A DNA stretch of 64,000 bases from positions 3,224,001-3,288,000 of the forward strand of contig NZ_CP194902.1 of the NCBI RefSeq assembly GCF_051027545.1, read 5' to 3'. The notes under the pieces are model-generated. The model worked only from the letters and a program-made list of their open reading frames with translations, was not told where the DNA came from and made no database searches. The stretch comes from Methylocaldum sp002005105 (GTDB taxonomy: Bacteria > Pseudomonadota > Gammaproteobacteria > Methylococcales > Methylococcaceae). The translations under genes were made by a program, and so were the position numbers. Below are positions 43,792-52,906 of the stretch, piece after piece (the stretch's first letter is position 1; every line of letters begins with the position of its first letter).

Positions 43792-45309
43792 ATGTCCCTG
43801 GCCGTCGTTTTCACTCGGGGCAGGCAAGGTATCGCAGCGCCGTTAGTCACCGTCGAGGTGCATATTTCCAACGGTTTACCGAGCCTTTCCATCGTCGGCC
43901 TTCCGGAAACCGCGGTGAAAGAAAGCAAGGATCGGGTCAGGGGCGCGCTTCTGAACTGTCAGTTCGAATTTCCCCTCCAGCGAATCACCGTGAACATGGC
44001 GCCCGCCGACATTCCGAAAGAAGGCGGCCGATTCGATCTCGCGATCGCGCTGGGCATCTTGGCGGCGTCGGGACAAATCAGGAGCGATGCTCTCCGGGAG
44101 ATCGAGTGCGTAGGTGAGCTTTCTCTGGGCGGGGAATTGCGCCCCGTCAGCGGGGTATTGCCGGTCGCGATTCAGGCGAAGCATGCGGGGCGTACGTTAA
44201 TCGCGCCGAAGGAAAACGCGGGCGAAGCGGCTCTTGCAGAGGGTGCGAAAATTCTCGCGGCACACCATCTTCTCGAGGTATGCGCTCATTTGAATGGCCA
44301 GCAACAGCTCCCGTTCGAATCGAACGAGGGGGCATCGGTTGGCCTGGAGGAACTCGCCGATTTCGCGGACGTGCATGGGCATTATCACGCCAAGCGAGCC
44401 CTGGAAGTCGCCGCCGCCGGAAAACACAATCTGATAATGCTCGGACCTCCGGGAACCGGCAAATCCATGCTGGCGGCTCGATTTCCGAGTATTCTCCCGC
44501 CTTTGACCGACGACGAAGCGTTGGAAAGCGCAGCCATCGGATCGGTCAGCGATTTGCCTTTCGATCCGAGACGCTGGCGCATTCCTCCGTTCCGTTCGCC
44601 GCATCATACGGCTTCGGCCCCTGCTTTGGTGGGCGGCGGCGGCAATCCCAAGCCGGGAGAAGTCTCCCTGGCTCATAACGGCGTGCTTTTTCTCGACGAG
44701 TTACCGGAGTTCGACCGCAAGGTGCTCGAGGTTTTGAGGGAACCGTTGGAGACGGGCTGTATCACGATTTCCCGTGCTGCGCGCCAGGTCGATTTCCCGG
44801 CCCGGTTTCAGCTCATCGCCGCGATGAATCCGTGTCCGTGCGGCTATTTGGGCGACGCCTCCGGACGCTGCCGCTGCACGTCGGAGCAGGTTCAGCGTTA
44901 TCGCGCGCGGATTTCCGGACCTTTGCTCGACCGCATCGACATACACATAGAAGTGCCGCGCGTTTCTAAAGAAATGTTGCGTCATGGCGCGCCCGGCGGA
45001 GAGCAGAAGAGCGCCGACATTCGCCGGCGGGTGATCGCGGCTCGGGAAGTGGCTCTGCAGAGGACCGGAAAGCCGAATGCCTCGATGGCGCCTCAAGAAG
45101 TCAAGCATTACTGCCAATTGACCGACGATGGACACCGACTGCTCGAGCAGGCCACCGAAAAGCTCGGATTGTCGCATCGCGCCTATCACCGCATTCTGAA
45201 ACTCGCTCGCACCATCGCCGATCTCGCCGGCGAGGACAAAATCGCCGTTCCGCATCTCAGCGAAGCCATTGGCTTCCGGCGGCTCGACCGTATCTTTTCG
45301 GCCGTTTGA
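43792..45309 (+). CDS. comM: YifB/ComM family Mg-chelatase-like AAA+ ATPase
   Basis: A 505-residue protein with an N-terminal Lon-protease-like fold domain (LPSLSIVGLPETAVKESKDR and PADIPKEGGRFDLAIALG). The AAA+ domain has Walker A MLGPPGTGKSMLA and Walker B GVLFLDELPEF; a zinc-binding Cys group lies at NPCPCGYLGDASGRCRC. ComM is a hexameric branch-migration helicase that helps integrate transforming DNA. Its stop overlaps the rep start. Confidence 0.95.
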   Translation: MSLAVVFTRGRQGIAAPLVTVEVHISNGLPSLSIVGLPETAVKESKDRVRGALLNCQFEFPLQRITVNMAPADIPKEGGRFDLAIALGILAASGQIRSDALREIECVGELSLGGELRPVSGVLPVAIQAKHAGRTLIAPKENAGEAALAEGAKILAAHHLLEVCAHLNGQQQLPFESNEGASVGLEELADFADVHGHYHAKRALEVAAAGKHNLIMLGPPGTGKSMLAARFPSILPPLTDDEALESAAIGSVSDLPFDPRRWRIPPFRSPHHTASAPALVGGGGNPKPGEVSLAHNGVLFLDELPEFDRKVLEVLREPLETGCITISRAARQVDFPARFQLIAAMNPCPCGYLGDASGRCRCTSEQVQRYRARISGPLLDRIDIHIEVPRVSKEMLRHGAPGGEQKSADIRRRVIAAREVALQRTGKPNASMAPQEVKHYCQLTDDGHRLLEQATEKLGLSHRAYHRILKLARTIADLAGEDKIAVPHLSEAIGFRRLDRIFSAV

Positions 45310-47318
45310 TGGTCTCTCAACTGAATCCGCAGCAGCTCGCTGCCGTGACCACTTTGGATTGTCCCTTGCTCGTTCTTGCGGGGGCGGGCAGCGGCAAAAC
45401 GCGGGTGATCACCGAGAAAATCGCGTATTTGGTCAAGCACGGCACCCCGGCGAAGCACATCGCCGCTCTAACCTTTACCAATAAGGCGGCGCGGGAGATG
45501 AAGAGCCGCGTCGGCAAGCTGCTTTCCGACAAGGATTTGCGCGGCCTGACGGTGTCCACCTTCCATTCGCTGGGCCTCGAAATCTTGCGCGAGGAGCACG
45601 GCGCGCTCGGCCTCAAGAAAAATATCTCCATTTTTGACGAGCACGATCGCCTGGCGCTGACCAAGGAACTCATCAAGCACGGCTCGGAAAGCTGGGATAT
45701 CGACGAGGCGGAAAACTATATCTGGCGCATCGGCCGGTGGAAGAATTTGTTCGTGACCCCCGAGCGGGCTATCGCGGAAGGGCAGGGCGATGCACAGCCC
45801 GCGGCGCAGCTTTATGCCGAATATGTCCGGCACATGAAGTCCTACAACGCCGTCGACTTCGACGACCTGATTCTCCTTCCGGTGCTCCTGTTTCACGAGC
45901 ATGCGGACATCCTCGACAAGTGGCGCAACCGGATACGCTATTTATTGGTCGATGAGTACCAGGACACCAATCTGACCCAGTACGAATTGGTTAAGTTGCT
46001 GACCGGCAAAGTCGGCCGTGTTACCGTGGTCGGCGACGACGATCAGTCGATTTACGCGTGGCGCGGGGCGCAACCTGAAAACCTTGCCCAGCTACAGCGC
46101 GATTTTCCGCGGCTCAAGGTCATAAAACTGGAGCAGAACTACCGTTCGACCGGACGGATCCTGAAGGTCGCCAACAAGCTCATCGCCAACAACCCCCACG
46201 TATTCGAAAAGCGCCTGTGGAGTGCGCTGGGATACGGCGATCCGCTGCGCGTGCTCACGCATAAGGAAGAAGTCGCCGAAGCGCGGCAGGTCGCCTCCGA
46301 CCTGCTGCATCACAAGTTCCGCCACGGCACGCGTTTTCAGGACTACGCGATCCTGTATCGCAGCAACCACCAGTCGCGGCTCTTCGAGCGCGCGTTGCGG
46401 GAGCACGCCATACCTTATTTCATCAGCGGCGGAATGTCTTTCTTCGGCTATGCCGAGATCAAGGACATCATGGCCTATCTGCGATTGCTGGTGAATCCGG
46501 ACGACGATGCGGCGTTCCTGCGCGTGGTCAACGTTCCACGCCGGGAGATCGGGCCGACAACCCTGGAAAAACTCGGCGCCTATGCCAACCGGCGCCATAT
46601 CAGTCTGTTTTCGGCCTGCTTCGAATTCGGGCTTCAGCAGTCTCTCGGCGAGACGGCGATCCAGCGCCTGCGCCACTTCGCCGAATGGATTACCGATGTC
46701 GCCGATCGCGCCCAGCGCGGCGACACCTTCGCCGTGATCGACGATTTCATCGTCAAGATCGGGTATGAAAACTGGCTGAGGGAGACCAGCAACAGCGAAG
46801 ACGCCGCCCGCCGCAGGATGGGACAGGTACGCGAACTGATCGATTGGCTCAAACGCATCGCCAAGGACGATGAAAAAGAAAAGAGTCTCGCGGAAGTCGT
46901 TTCCCGAATTCTGCTGCTCGACGTTCTGGAGCGCAGCCAGGAAGAAAACGCCGGCGACCGTGTCAACCTGATGACGCTGCACGCGGCGAAAGGATTGGAG
47001 TTCCCGTACGTCTATCTGGTCGGAATGGAGGAAAATCTATTGCCGCACCAGACCAGCATCGAAGAAAACACGATCGAAGAAGAACGCCGCCTGGCCTACG
47101 TAGGCATCACCCGCGCGCAGAAGCATCTGACTTTAAGTTATTGCACGCATCGCAAACGCCACGGCGAAATCGTGGATTGCGAGCCCAGCCGCTTTCTGAA
47201 CGAACTGCCGGAAGAAGAGCTCGAATGGCCGGAACGGCGCGCGCTCGATCCCGAACAGAAAAAAGAACGGGCCATGGACAGCTTTGCCGCCGTCCGAAGT
47301 CTATTAAACCGATCCTGA
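45309..47318 (+). CDS. rep: ATP-dependent DNA helicase Rep
   Basis: A superfamily 1A 3'-5' helicase of 669 residues. Motif I is AGAGSGKTRVI, motif II LVDEYQDTN, motif III GDDDQSIYAWRGA, motif IV QNYRST, motif V MTLHAAKGLEFPYV and motif VI EERRLAYVGITRAQ. Length and HISLFSACFEF-type 2B segments fit Rep rather than the longer UvrD. Rep helps replication forks pass bound proteins. It is coupled to comM by a TGATG stop-start overlap at 45307-45311. Confidence 0.93.
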   Translation: MVSQLNPQQLAAVTTLDCPLLVLAGAGSGKTRVITEKIAYLVKHGTPAKHIAALTFTNKAAREMKSRVGKLLSDKDLRGLTVSTFHSLGLEILREEHGALGLKKNISIFDEHDRLALTKELIKHGSESWDIDEAENYIWRIGRWKNLFVTPERAIAEGQGDAQPAAQLYAEYVRHMKSYNAVDFDDLILLPVLLFHEHADILDKWRNRIRYLLVDEYQDTNLTQYELVKLLTGKVGRVTVVGDDDQSIYAWRGAQPENLAQLQRDFPRLKVIKLEQNYRSTGRILKVANKLIANNPHVFEKRLWSALGYGDPLRVLTHKEEVAEARQVASDLLHHKFRHGTRFQDYAILYRSNHQSRLFERALREHAIPYFISGGMSFFGYAEIKDIMAYLRLLVNPDDDAAFLRVVNVPRREIGPTTLEKLGAYANRRHISLFSACFEFGLQQSLGETAIQRLRHFAEWITDVADRAQRGDTFAVIDDFIVKIGYENWLRETSNSEDAARRRMGQVRELIDWLKRIAKDDEKEKSLAEVVSRILLLDVLERSQEENAGDRVNLMTLHAAKGLEFPYVYLVGMEENLLPHQTSIEENTIEEERRLAYVGITRAQKHLTLSYCTHRKRHGEIVDCEPSRFLNELPEEELEWPERRALDPEQKKERAMDSFAAVRSLLNRS

Positions 47319-47339
47319 TTCCTGTAAAATGCGCGGCAT

Positions 47340-47416
<77 letters not shown>

Positions 47417-47506
47417 TTTCAAACAAGAACTTAATGTAGTTCTTGCTCTCCTCAGAACCCTTCTCGTTCACATTTTGTTCACACTGAACATTGAGAGAGG
47501 TTCTGC

Positions 47507-47600
47507 ATGGCCACACTCCGAAAGCTTCCAAGCGGTTCCTGGAATATCCAAGTACGCCGCAAGGGAGAGCCCCCCATCACCAAGACCTTTAAGACTAAAG
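47507..47600 (+). pseudogene. Tyrosine integrase, N-terminal remnant
   Basis: After GAGAGAGG, the ATG at 47507 opens MATLRKLPSGSWNIQVRRKG and EPPITKTFKTK, the standard N-terminus of phage/island tyrosine recombinases. The frame is broken after 31 codons by the end of the IS3-family element at 47601. No continuation is visible beyond the other end of the IS, so the rest was lost. Its place 90 bases after a tRNA gene is that of an integrative element integrase. Confidence 0.75.
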
Positions 47601-47639
47601 TGAACCGCCCCGGGAATCGTGGAGGCTCGTTGGTTTAAG

Positions 47640-48871
47640 TCAGGTCTGCGAGGCAGCCTGATTGGCTAGTTGCCGATAATAGTTTGCCTCAGCTTCTGCT
47701 GGCGGGATATAGCCGATGGGTTCGAGTAGCCTGGAGTGGTTGAACCAGGACACCCGTTCGAGAGTGGCCAATTCGACGGCTTCCCGTGTCTTCCAGGGCG
47801 CCCGCCGGTGGATCAACTCGGCTTTGTACAGCCCGTTGATCGTTTCGGCTTGAGCATTTTCATCTCGCTCGTACGGCAAAACAGGCCTGGCAGGAGTCGT
47901 TGGCGCCTTCGGCTCGGGTGAATAGATTCAAGCATTCGTAGGTCGGCAATCCTTTGCCGACGAACCCGTTACCCCAACGGCACCGTCGGGAAGGGCGGCT
48001 TCGGCGCTCCCGAAGACGCCGTTTGCGATTGGAAGGGTCGCGACTAAAGCGACCGTTTGCGATTGGGAGGGATTCCCGACCTACGCGCGAGTGCCCGTAC
48101 AGTCGGTATGAAAATGCTCTGTGGAGACATAGGTGACGTCCGACACCCAAAGCTGGTTGGGGCGCTCGGCCTCGAATTGCCGATTGACCCGGTCCAGCGG
48201 GCATGGCGCCTTGTTATCGCTAAGCGTGGTACGTACCACCTTGCCGCGGATGGCGCCACGCAGGCCCAGACGTCGCATGAGCCGCTCGACCGTACAGCGG
48301 GCCACCGCGATACCTTCCCGGTTTATTTGTCGCCAAACTTTGTCGGCACCGTAGACCTGCAGGATGGCCTGCCAGACGTGTTCGATATGTGGGATCAGGG
48401 TATCGTCGCGCTGGGCACGTGCACAACGCAGTGCAGGGTTGCGCTGCGGTGCAGCATAGCGCCTGTAACCCGACGGGGCGATTTGCAAAGACCTTGTGCA
48501 GATCGGCTCGACCCCGAAGCGCTCCCGATGCGCGTCGACGAAGGCCCTCGGGACTTGAGTCGGCGGTCGAGCTCCGCCTGGGCGAAAAACGCGCTAGCCA
48601 GCTTGAGGGTTCCATTGGCCTTGCGCAGTTCCTTCACTTTCCGCTCGAATTCCTTGATGCGTTGCTGTTCAGCCGAGGTTAGACCGTCGCGTTGACCCGT
48701 GTCTCGTTCATGCCGGCGCACCCACTCCAGCAGTGTCTGGGGGGTACACCCAATCTTGCCCGCGATGGATTCAACAGCGGCCCATTGCGAGGGGTGCTCA
48801 TTGCGGCACTCGAACACCAATCGAACCGCACGCTCGCGCACCTCGGGGGAAAACTTCGTAGACTTCCTCAT
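47640..48871 (-). pseudogene. IS3-family transposase orfA/orfB, disrupted
   Basis: OrfA begins at 48871 (MRKSTKFSPEVRERAVRLVF, helix-turn-helix and leucine zipper). OrfB follows by frameshift, with IAPSGYRRYAAPQRNP and the first catalytic Asp in NQLWVSDVTYVST. There the reading frame runs into repeat B3 at 48120. It resumes beyond the repeat at 47851 with AETINGLYKAELIHRR (third catalytic Glu) and ends at 47640. About 90 residues, including the second catalytic Asp, are missing. The product cannot be active. Confidence 0.85.
47852..48120 (+). repeat. Repeat family B, long-arm copy inside IS3 (B3)
   Basis: Ends GAGCATTTTCAT and ATGAAAATGCTC. It contains inner arms, two cassettes (one with GGCTTCGGCGCTCCCGAAG, one TCGCGACTAAAGCGA) and linkers CGTTTGCGATTGGAAGGG. 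It carries about 90 extra bases in the left arm that are also present in the copy at 60874-61145, from which it differs at only two positions that I can see. It replaces part of the transposase gene. Confidence 0.85.
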
Positions 48872-48943
48872 GGCTCCATCTTCTCAAAGGTTGGAGCCTC
48901 CACCAAACCCGGGGCGGTTCATTGTCGGTAAGGCACTTCAAGA

Positions 48944-50623
48944 TCAGTGAAGTAAAAGCTTTCCCCAGCGTACCCGATCGCGAACACATGGGGCCGGACC
49001 GAGATTCAACAACCGCCCCAATAGCGATTGATCTGCCGGCGTATCCGCATATTCGGCCTCGCAGCCTAACGAGAGCGAAAGAAAAGAGTTCCTCTTTCGA
49101 TCCTGGTTTGAGTAGGGTCTGAAGGCGAATGTTGGATCAAAAGCGGGGAAATGGAAGGGCAGATTACCGGTACTGACCACAAGACTCGGCGGCACCAGCC
49201 GACGATTAAAAGCCGAAGAATCCGTAATGACAGCGCCGATCGGATCACCTTCCTTCCCGGCACCAAGTTTTTTCGCTGTGGCCCTGTCTCCAAACGGCAC
49301 CTGAAGGAACCGCAAACTTGCAACCGGCAGGTCATTGGCAATCGCAAAATTTGCAAAGCCCAAGGCCGACCTGCCGCGATCCGCAACAAGGCAAAATCCG
49401 CCGGCGTTCGTGCTAGCCGCAGTCGAACCCTGAGCCGACGAACATCTCCCGTCGGTTGGCGCGCCGACAGTCGTGGAACGTGCCGTGCCGGCGGGGAGTT
49501 GATTGCGCCCGAACGTAGCCTGTACGTATTGCATACCCGCGATGGCTAAACTATTGGCTACCGAAAAACTCGCGGAATAGTCGGTACTGGGCGTCGCAAG
49601 GTCCGAAACCATACAGGCCCCGTCAGCATCTCCGATAGTCGCGGCCGAGCCGTCAACTGACTCGCACTTTTTGCCCCCAGGCCAAACGGTCCTGCGGAAA
49701 TGTTGTGAGTGCGCTTGATCAAACGCAATTTGCAGAAATTGCACGCCGACCACGGGCAAGTCATTGGCTACCGTAAAATTCGCGAACAGATCGGCAGTCG
49801 ACGAGCCGAGGTCCGATGCCATACAAAACCCTCCCGGATTTCCGGCCACAGCACGGGAGCCGTCGACCAACGTACATTCCGGACCCGTCGACGTCCCAGA
49901 ACCCGAAAGTTCACCGGCTTCGCCAAGCATTTCGCGGTCGCCGAAGGTAACCTGAACGAAATTAAGGCTCGCTGCGGAGAGACTGTTCGCGACCGAAAGT
50001 TTCGCCATGTTCGCTGCGAGTTCGGTCAGGTCCGAACTCAGGCAAAACCCTCCGGCGGTAAACGCGGTCGAACCGCCTGCCGACGAGCATTCCGCAACCA
50101 AAGGGGTATTGTCATCCGCGGGAAGAAGCCGAGATCCGCTCAATGTGGGCCTGTTTTTGAAAGTCACCTGCAGAAACTGCAAGCGCTTTGCCGCCAGCTC
50201 GTTGGTGGCCGCAAAATTCGCCAGCTTGGCAAGCGAGGTGCCGATCTCCGAAGCCAGACAAAACCCTTCGGGGCCGGCGGCATTCGCACCGCCGGCAGAC
50301 AGACATTCGGTGCGGGCCGGTGAAGCGATAACCGGGTTAATGGCGGAAACTGGCGTGCTGTGAATTGACCGCGCGCTCGCTGCGGCTGGAGGGCTGCTGG
50401 CAGCCGACATATTAGCGGAGCCGGCGGTCGGGATGCCCTGGCCGGAGTCGGGACAAAACTCTCCGGTATTCCAAGCATCCGTGCTCGAATCATCAATTGG
50501 AATACATCCCGTCAAATCCGTTGGTGTAGTCGAAACGGCGCTCGGAGTCGTTCCATATACGCTAATTGGAGCGAGAGCCAAATTGACTGCGATCGCACTA
50601 CCCAACAATATCGTTTTTTCCAT
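48944..50623 (-). CDS. Secreted protein with five Cys-pair/FLQV repeats
   Basis: This 559-residue protein has its start at 50623, following GGAGC, and opens a signal peptide (MEKTILLGSAIAVNLALAPI, then SVYG). After a Ser/Ala/Pro linker come five units of about 50 residues separated by variable linkers. Each has a Cys, a GS/GG turn, a second Cys in GGFCLASD, and a closing block like FANFAIANDLPVASLRFLQV. The spacing suggests a disulfide in every unit. The C-terminal 60 residues do not match the repeats and end only 22 bases from the IS3 element, so the natural end may be altered. No known family was recognised. The divergent gene at 51003 encodes a single unit. Confidence 0.7.
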   Translation of the reverse strand: MEKTILLGSAIAVNLALAPISVYGTTPSAVSTTPTDLTGCIPIDDSSTDAWNTGEFCPDSGQGIPTAGSANMSAASSPPAAASARSIHSTPVSAINPVIASPARTECLSAGGANAAGPEGFCLASEIGTSLAKLANFAATNELAAKRLQFLQVTFKNRPTLSGSRLLPADDNTPLVAECSSAGGSTAFTAGGFCLSSDLTELAANMAKLSVANSLSAASLNFVQVTFGDREMLGEAGELSGSGTSTGPECTLVDGSRAVAGNPGGFCMASDLGSSTADLFANFTVANDLPVVGVQFLQIAFDQAHSQHFRRTVWPGGKKCESVDGSAATIGDADGACMVSDLATPSTDYSASFSVANSLAIAGMQYVQATFGRNQLPAGTARSTTVGAPTDGRCSSAQGSTAASTNAGGFCLVADRGRSALGFANFAIANDLPVASLRFLQVPFGDRATAKKLGAGKEGDPIGAVITDSSAFNRRLVPPSLVVSTGNLPFHFPAFDPTFAFRPYSNQDRKRNSFLSLSLGCEAEYADTPADQSLLGRLLNLGPAPCVRDRVRWGKLLLH

Positions 50624-50755
50624 TATTGTGCTCCTAATCAATAGGAATCGGAGCGGGGCATGACCCTGAAAGGACTCCACTCCGTGTTATCCGCCCTCGT
50701 ATAATAACCCTTTAATTGCTGAATCGATAAGCTGCCATAGCGGGTATCACGGTGC

Positions 50756-50771
50756 TGGGATATTTATTGCA
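50756..50771 (+). promoter_or_regulatory. Possible sigma-54 type promoter upstream of the single-unit protein
   Basis: TGGGATATTTATTGCA has GG and GC 12 bases apart and a perfect TTGCA -12 element; the -24 element lacks the usual CAC. It would leave a leader of about 220 bases before 51003. Confidence 0.3.
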
Positions 50772-51002
50772 TTCGTTCGGGAAATTGTCCTGTCTCACTT
50801 CGAGATTATTTCCCTAAGGCCAGCCATTCAATTCTTCGTATGCTCCCCACCAACGGACTGTAGTCAGGAGGAATGGATATCTTCAAACTTTGGTCCGGGT
50901 ATTTTTTGCCCGGTTTATTTGAGTCGATTAAGGATGGGGTATTTCGCACCCTGAAGGGACCTATTACCCGCTCCAACTCGGCAATATTTAGGAGTAATCA
51001 CA

Positions 51003-51308
51003 ATGAGGAAAATGATGTTTTCAGTGAGTATGTTGGCAACCATGATGATCGCCGCTCCAGCTATCGCCAGTGATTTCCATGCGCTCGGTGAAATTAAGGG
51101 CGCTACCCCCCTTCAAGACCAAGTCTTGGCCACTGTGGAAGGCGGATCGACATGCGGCATCGGTGGTGCCTCGACCGGAGGTCAGCCAGACGGTGGTGTA
51201 TGCTTGATATCTTTTATTTCGCATCCGACCGGCGCTTCTGTCGGATTTGCGGTTACTAACCAGTTACCCGTAACAGGCGCGAATTTCCTGCAAGTTACCG
51301 GGTTATAA
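51003..51308 (+). CDS. Small secreted protein with one Cys-pair/FLQV unit
   Basis: This 101-residue protein has TAGGAG upstream and a Sec signal (MMFSVSMLATMMIAAPAIAS). A short acidic/hydrophobic propeptide-like part, TPLQDQVLATVEGG, is followed by CGIGG.. GGVCLISF and the block FAVTNQLPVTGANFLQVTGL. This matches the repeat unit of the divergent 48944-50623 protein. The LxxxLxxVxGG pattern just before the first Cys resembles a double-glycine processing site, though the Sec signal in front is atypical for that. It may be an exported subunit or peptide. The function is unknown. Confidence 0.7.
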   Translation: MRKMMFSVSMLATMMIAAPAIASDFHALGEIKGATPLQDQVLATVEGGSTCGIGGASTGGQPDGGVCLISFISHPTGASVGFAVTNQLPVTGANFLQVTGL

Positions 51309-51765
51309 GGTAAGCGTCTCGTGATGATATAGTCCCAAGCGGACAGCCTGGAAGATGGATGGCCGGTACCAGCCATCCATCCGACGGGTGGATGAATCCG
51401 AATATTACCCTGTATCTAGGCCCAATTAGCAGAGAACGAGGTATTAGGCTGTCTCTACAATATAGAGTGTTGGGACGTGTATCCGGGGATTTCCATTTGG
51501 GTATCGAGTTTTACCTGAGCTATTGCGCCGGCAGTAAAATCCCTCCAACAAAACCGGGGCTTATTGGGTGAACAACTCAAAGGCACCGTAAAGTCATGAT
51601 CTGCCCAAGGCGGCTGTCTACAGGCCACCCAAGTTCCGAATGAAACGGTGTAAACTATTGTTTTCACGTTAGCAGGCTGGTGAAAAACTCTGCCGGTCGC
51701 ACCTAATCAGGTAGTGTGGGACTGTGACCGGTTAAACTACCCGCTTTATTTTTTCGAGAACGACG
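51309..51765. other. Intergenic region leading into IS remnants
   Basis: No gene is seen. After the 51003 gene a short inverted repeat (GGATGGATGGCCGGTACC / CCAGCCATCCATCC) lies near 51355-51383 and could end transcription. The last 100 bases are probably the left end of the IS5-like remnant. Confidence 0.4.
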
Positions 51766-51929
51766 ATGCGCGGCAAAGATGTCACCCAAGGAGTCCTGTT
51801 TAGCTACGTGAACCGGGAAGACCGGGTTCCTCAAACGCATCCGTTGCGCCGGATGCGGCTGTTGGTGGATGGCATTCTGGCCTCGCTGTCGGACGAATTC
51901 GCGGCCCGCTACGCGCACACCGGGCGCCC
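51766..51929 (+). pseudogene. IS5-like transposase, N-terminal remnant
   Basis: The frame reads MRGKDVTQGVLFSYVNREDR, VPQTHPLRRMRLLVDGILAS and LSDEFAARYAHTGRP, the conserved start of a common IS5-type DDE transposase group. It is cut after about 54 codons by the left end of the IS6-like element. Nothing of the rest is seen on the other side. Confidence 0.7.
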
Positions 51930-52762
51930 GGCTCCGTTGCAAAAATGGTTTAAGCACGTTTCTGAGCCGTTCGGCCTGTCGCCGGGTCAGGCATACACGC
52001 TGAATAGCCGGTTGACGAAGCACGCCTCGGTTCGGCCACCGACGGCGTCGATCCAAAAGTCGAACTGGCGCTTCGGGAACATGCGCATCACCTCGAAGCC
52101 CTTGATCGTGGCATACGCCGTTCGCATCGACTGAAAGCCGAGGGTCGGCTTAATCAAGCGCTTCAGTTTACCGGGATCGGATTCAAGGCGATCATTCAGA
52201 TATTTCACTTGCCGGTGGAGGCAGTCCGCCGGCAGCAAACCTTCCTTCTTCAGTTCGCGGATGGCTTCGCCGTAGGCCGGGTTCTTGTCGGTGTTGATCT
52301 TGCCTGGCCGGTAGTGCTTCGAGCGCCTCAGCGCCTTGGCCAGGAAACGCTTGGCGGCCTTGGCGTTTCGGATATCCGACAAGCAAAAGTCGAGGGTGCG
52401 GCCCTCTTTATCGATGGCGCGGAACAGGTATTTCCACTCGCCGCGAACCTTGATGTAGGTCTCGTTCACACGCTAGCTCGAGCTCAGGCGGCTCTGATAC
52501 CAGAGCGTACGCTTCTCCAATTCGGGCGCGTAGCGCTGCGCCCAGCGGTACAGCGTCGTATGATCGACGGCGATGCCACGTTCCGGCATCATTTCTTCCA
52601 GGTCGCGGTAGCTGATGCCGTACTTGCAATACCAGCGCACGCCCGGCAGGATCACTTCGGGCGCAAAGCGCCGCCACCGGAATACGGAATCCACGTTTGA
52701 CCTCCTATGTTCAGTCCCTCGCGGCCATCCTCGCTCGACAACACAGTTTTTGCAACGGAGCC
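51930..52762 (-). mobile_element. IS6-family insertion sequence
   Basis: Perfect 16-base inverted ends, GGCTCCGTTGCAAAAA (51930-51945) and its complement (52747-52762), bound an 833-base element typical in size for the IS6/IS26 family. It sits inside the IS5-like remnant. No 8-base target duplication is seen. Confidence 0.85.
51987..52694 (-). pseudogene. IS6-family transposase with internal stop
   Basis: The GTG start at 52694 has TAGGAGG upstream. The N-terminal part has FAPEVILPGVRWYCKYGISY and a helix-turn-helix (AVDHTTLYRWAQRYAPELEK). A TAG at 52470-52472 stops the frame where the family has Trp (RLSDSWRV). The frame continues with ETYIKVRGEWKYLFRAIDKE and KYLNDRLESDPGKLKRLI. The first catalytic Asp (VDETY) is read as Asn (VNETY). 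Inactive. Confidence 0.85.
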
Positions 52763-52906
52763 TGTTTTGTGCCGGTGCAATCGCGATTCGGCGTTTTGAC
52801 AGGAGGTGGACCAAATCCTTCGACAGTTGGTAGGTACCAGATCCGCGTCGGTCTGGCCCACACTGCGTGGTGTGCAACATATTCCGTAGCGATAAACTCT
52901 CCGCTT

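Larger units (their letters stand above)
47601..48921 (-). mobile_element. IS3-family insertion sequence, defective
   Basis: Terminal inverted repeats: TGAACCGCCCCGGG..GTGGAGGCT on the left and its near-perfect complement on the right, ending at 48921. The 1321 bases carry orfA/orfB of an IS3-family transposase on the minus strand, broken by repeat element B3. No target-site duplication is evident (AAAG against TTGT), consistent with rearrangement after insertion. Confidence 0.85.

Noticed and set aside
50873..51073. A frame with a strong AGGAGG ribosome-binding site, followed by a CCGGG/CCCGG hairpin and T-rich stretch, before the 51003 gene
   Set aside because: It could be a leader peptide with attenuator, but the stem is only 5 base pairs and the frame runs into the 51003 gene without a recognisable product.
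48921..52906. Search by eye for a second copy of the tRNA-Arg 3' end (attR)
   Set aside because: No matching direct repeat was found in this stretch, so the limits of an integrative element cannot be set.
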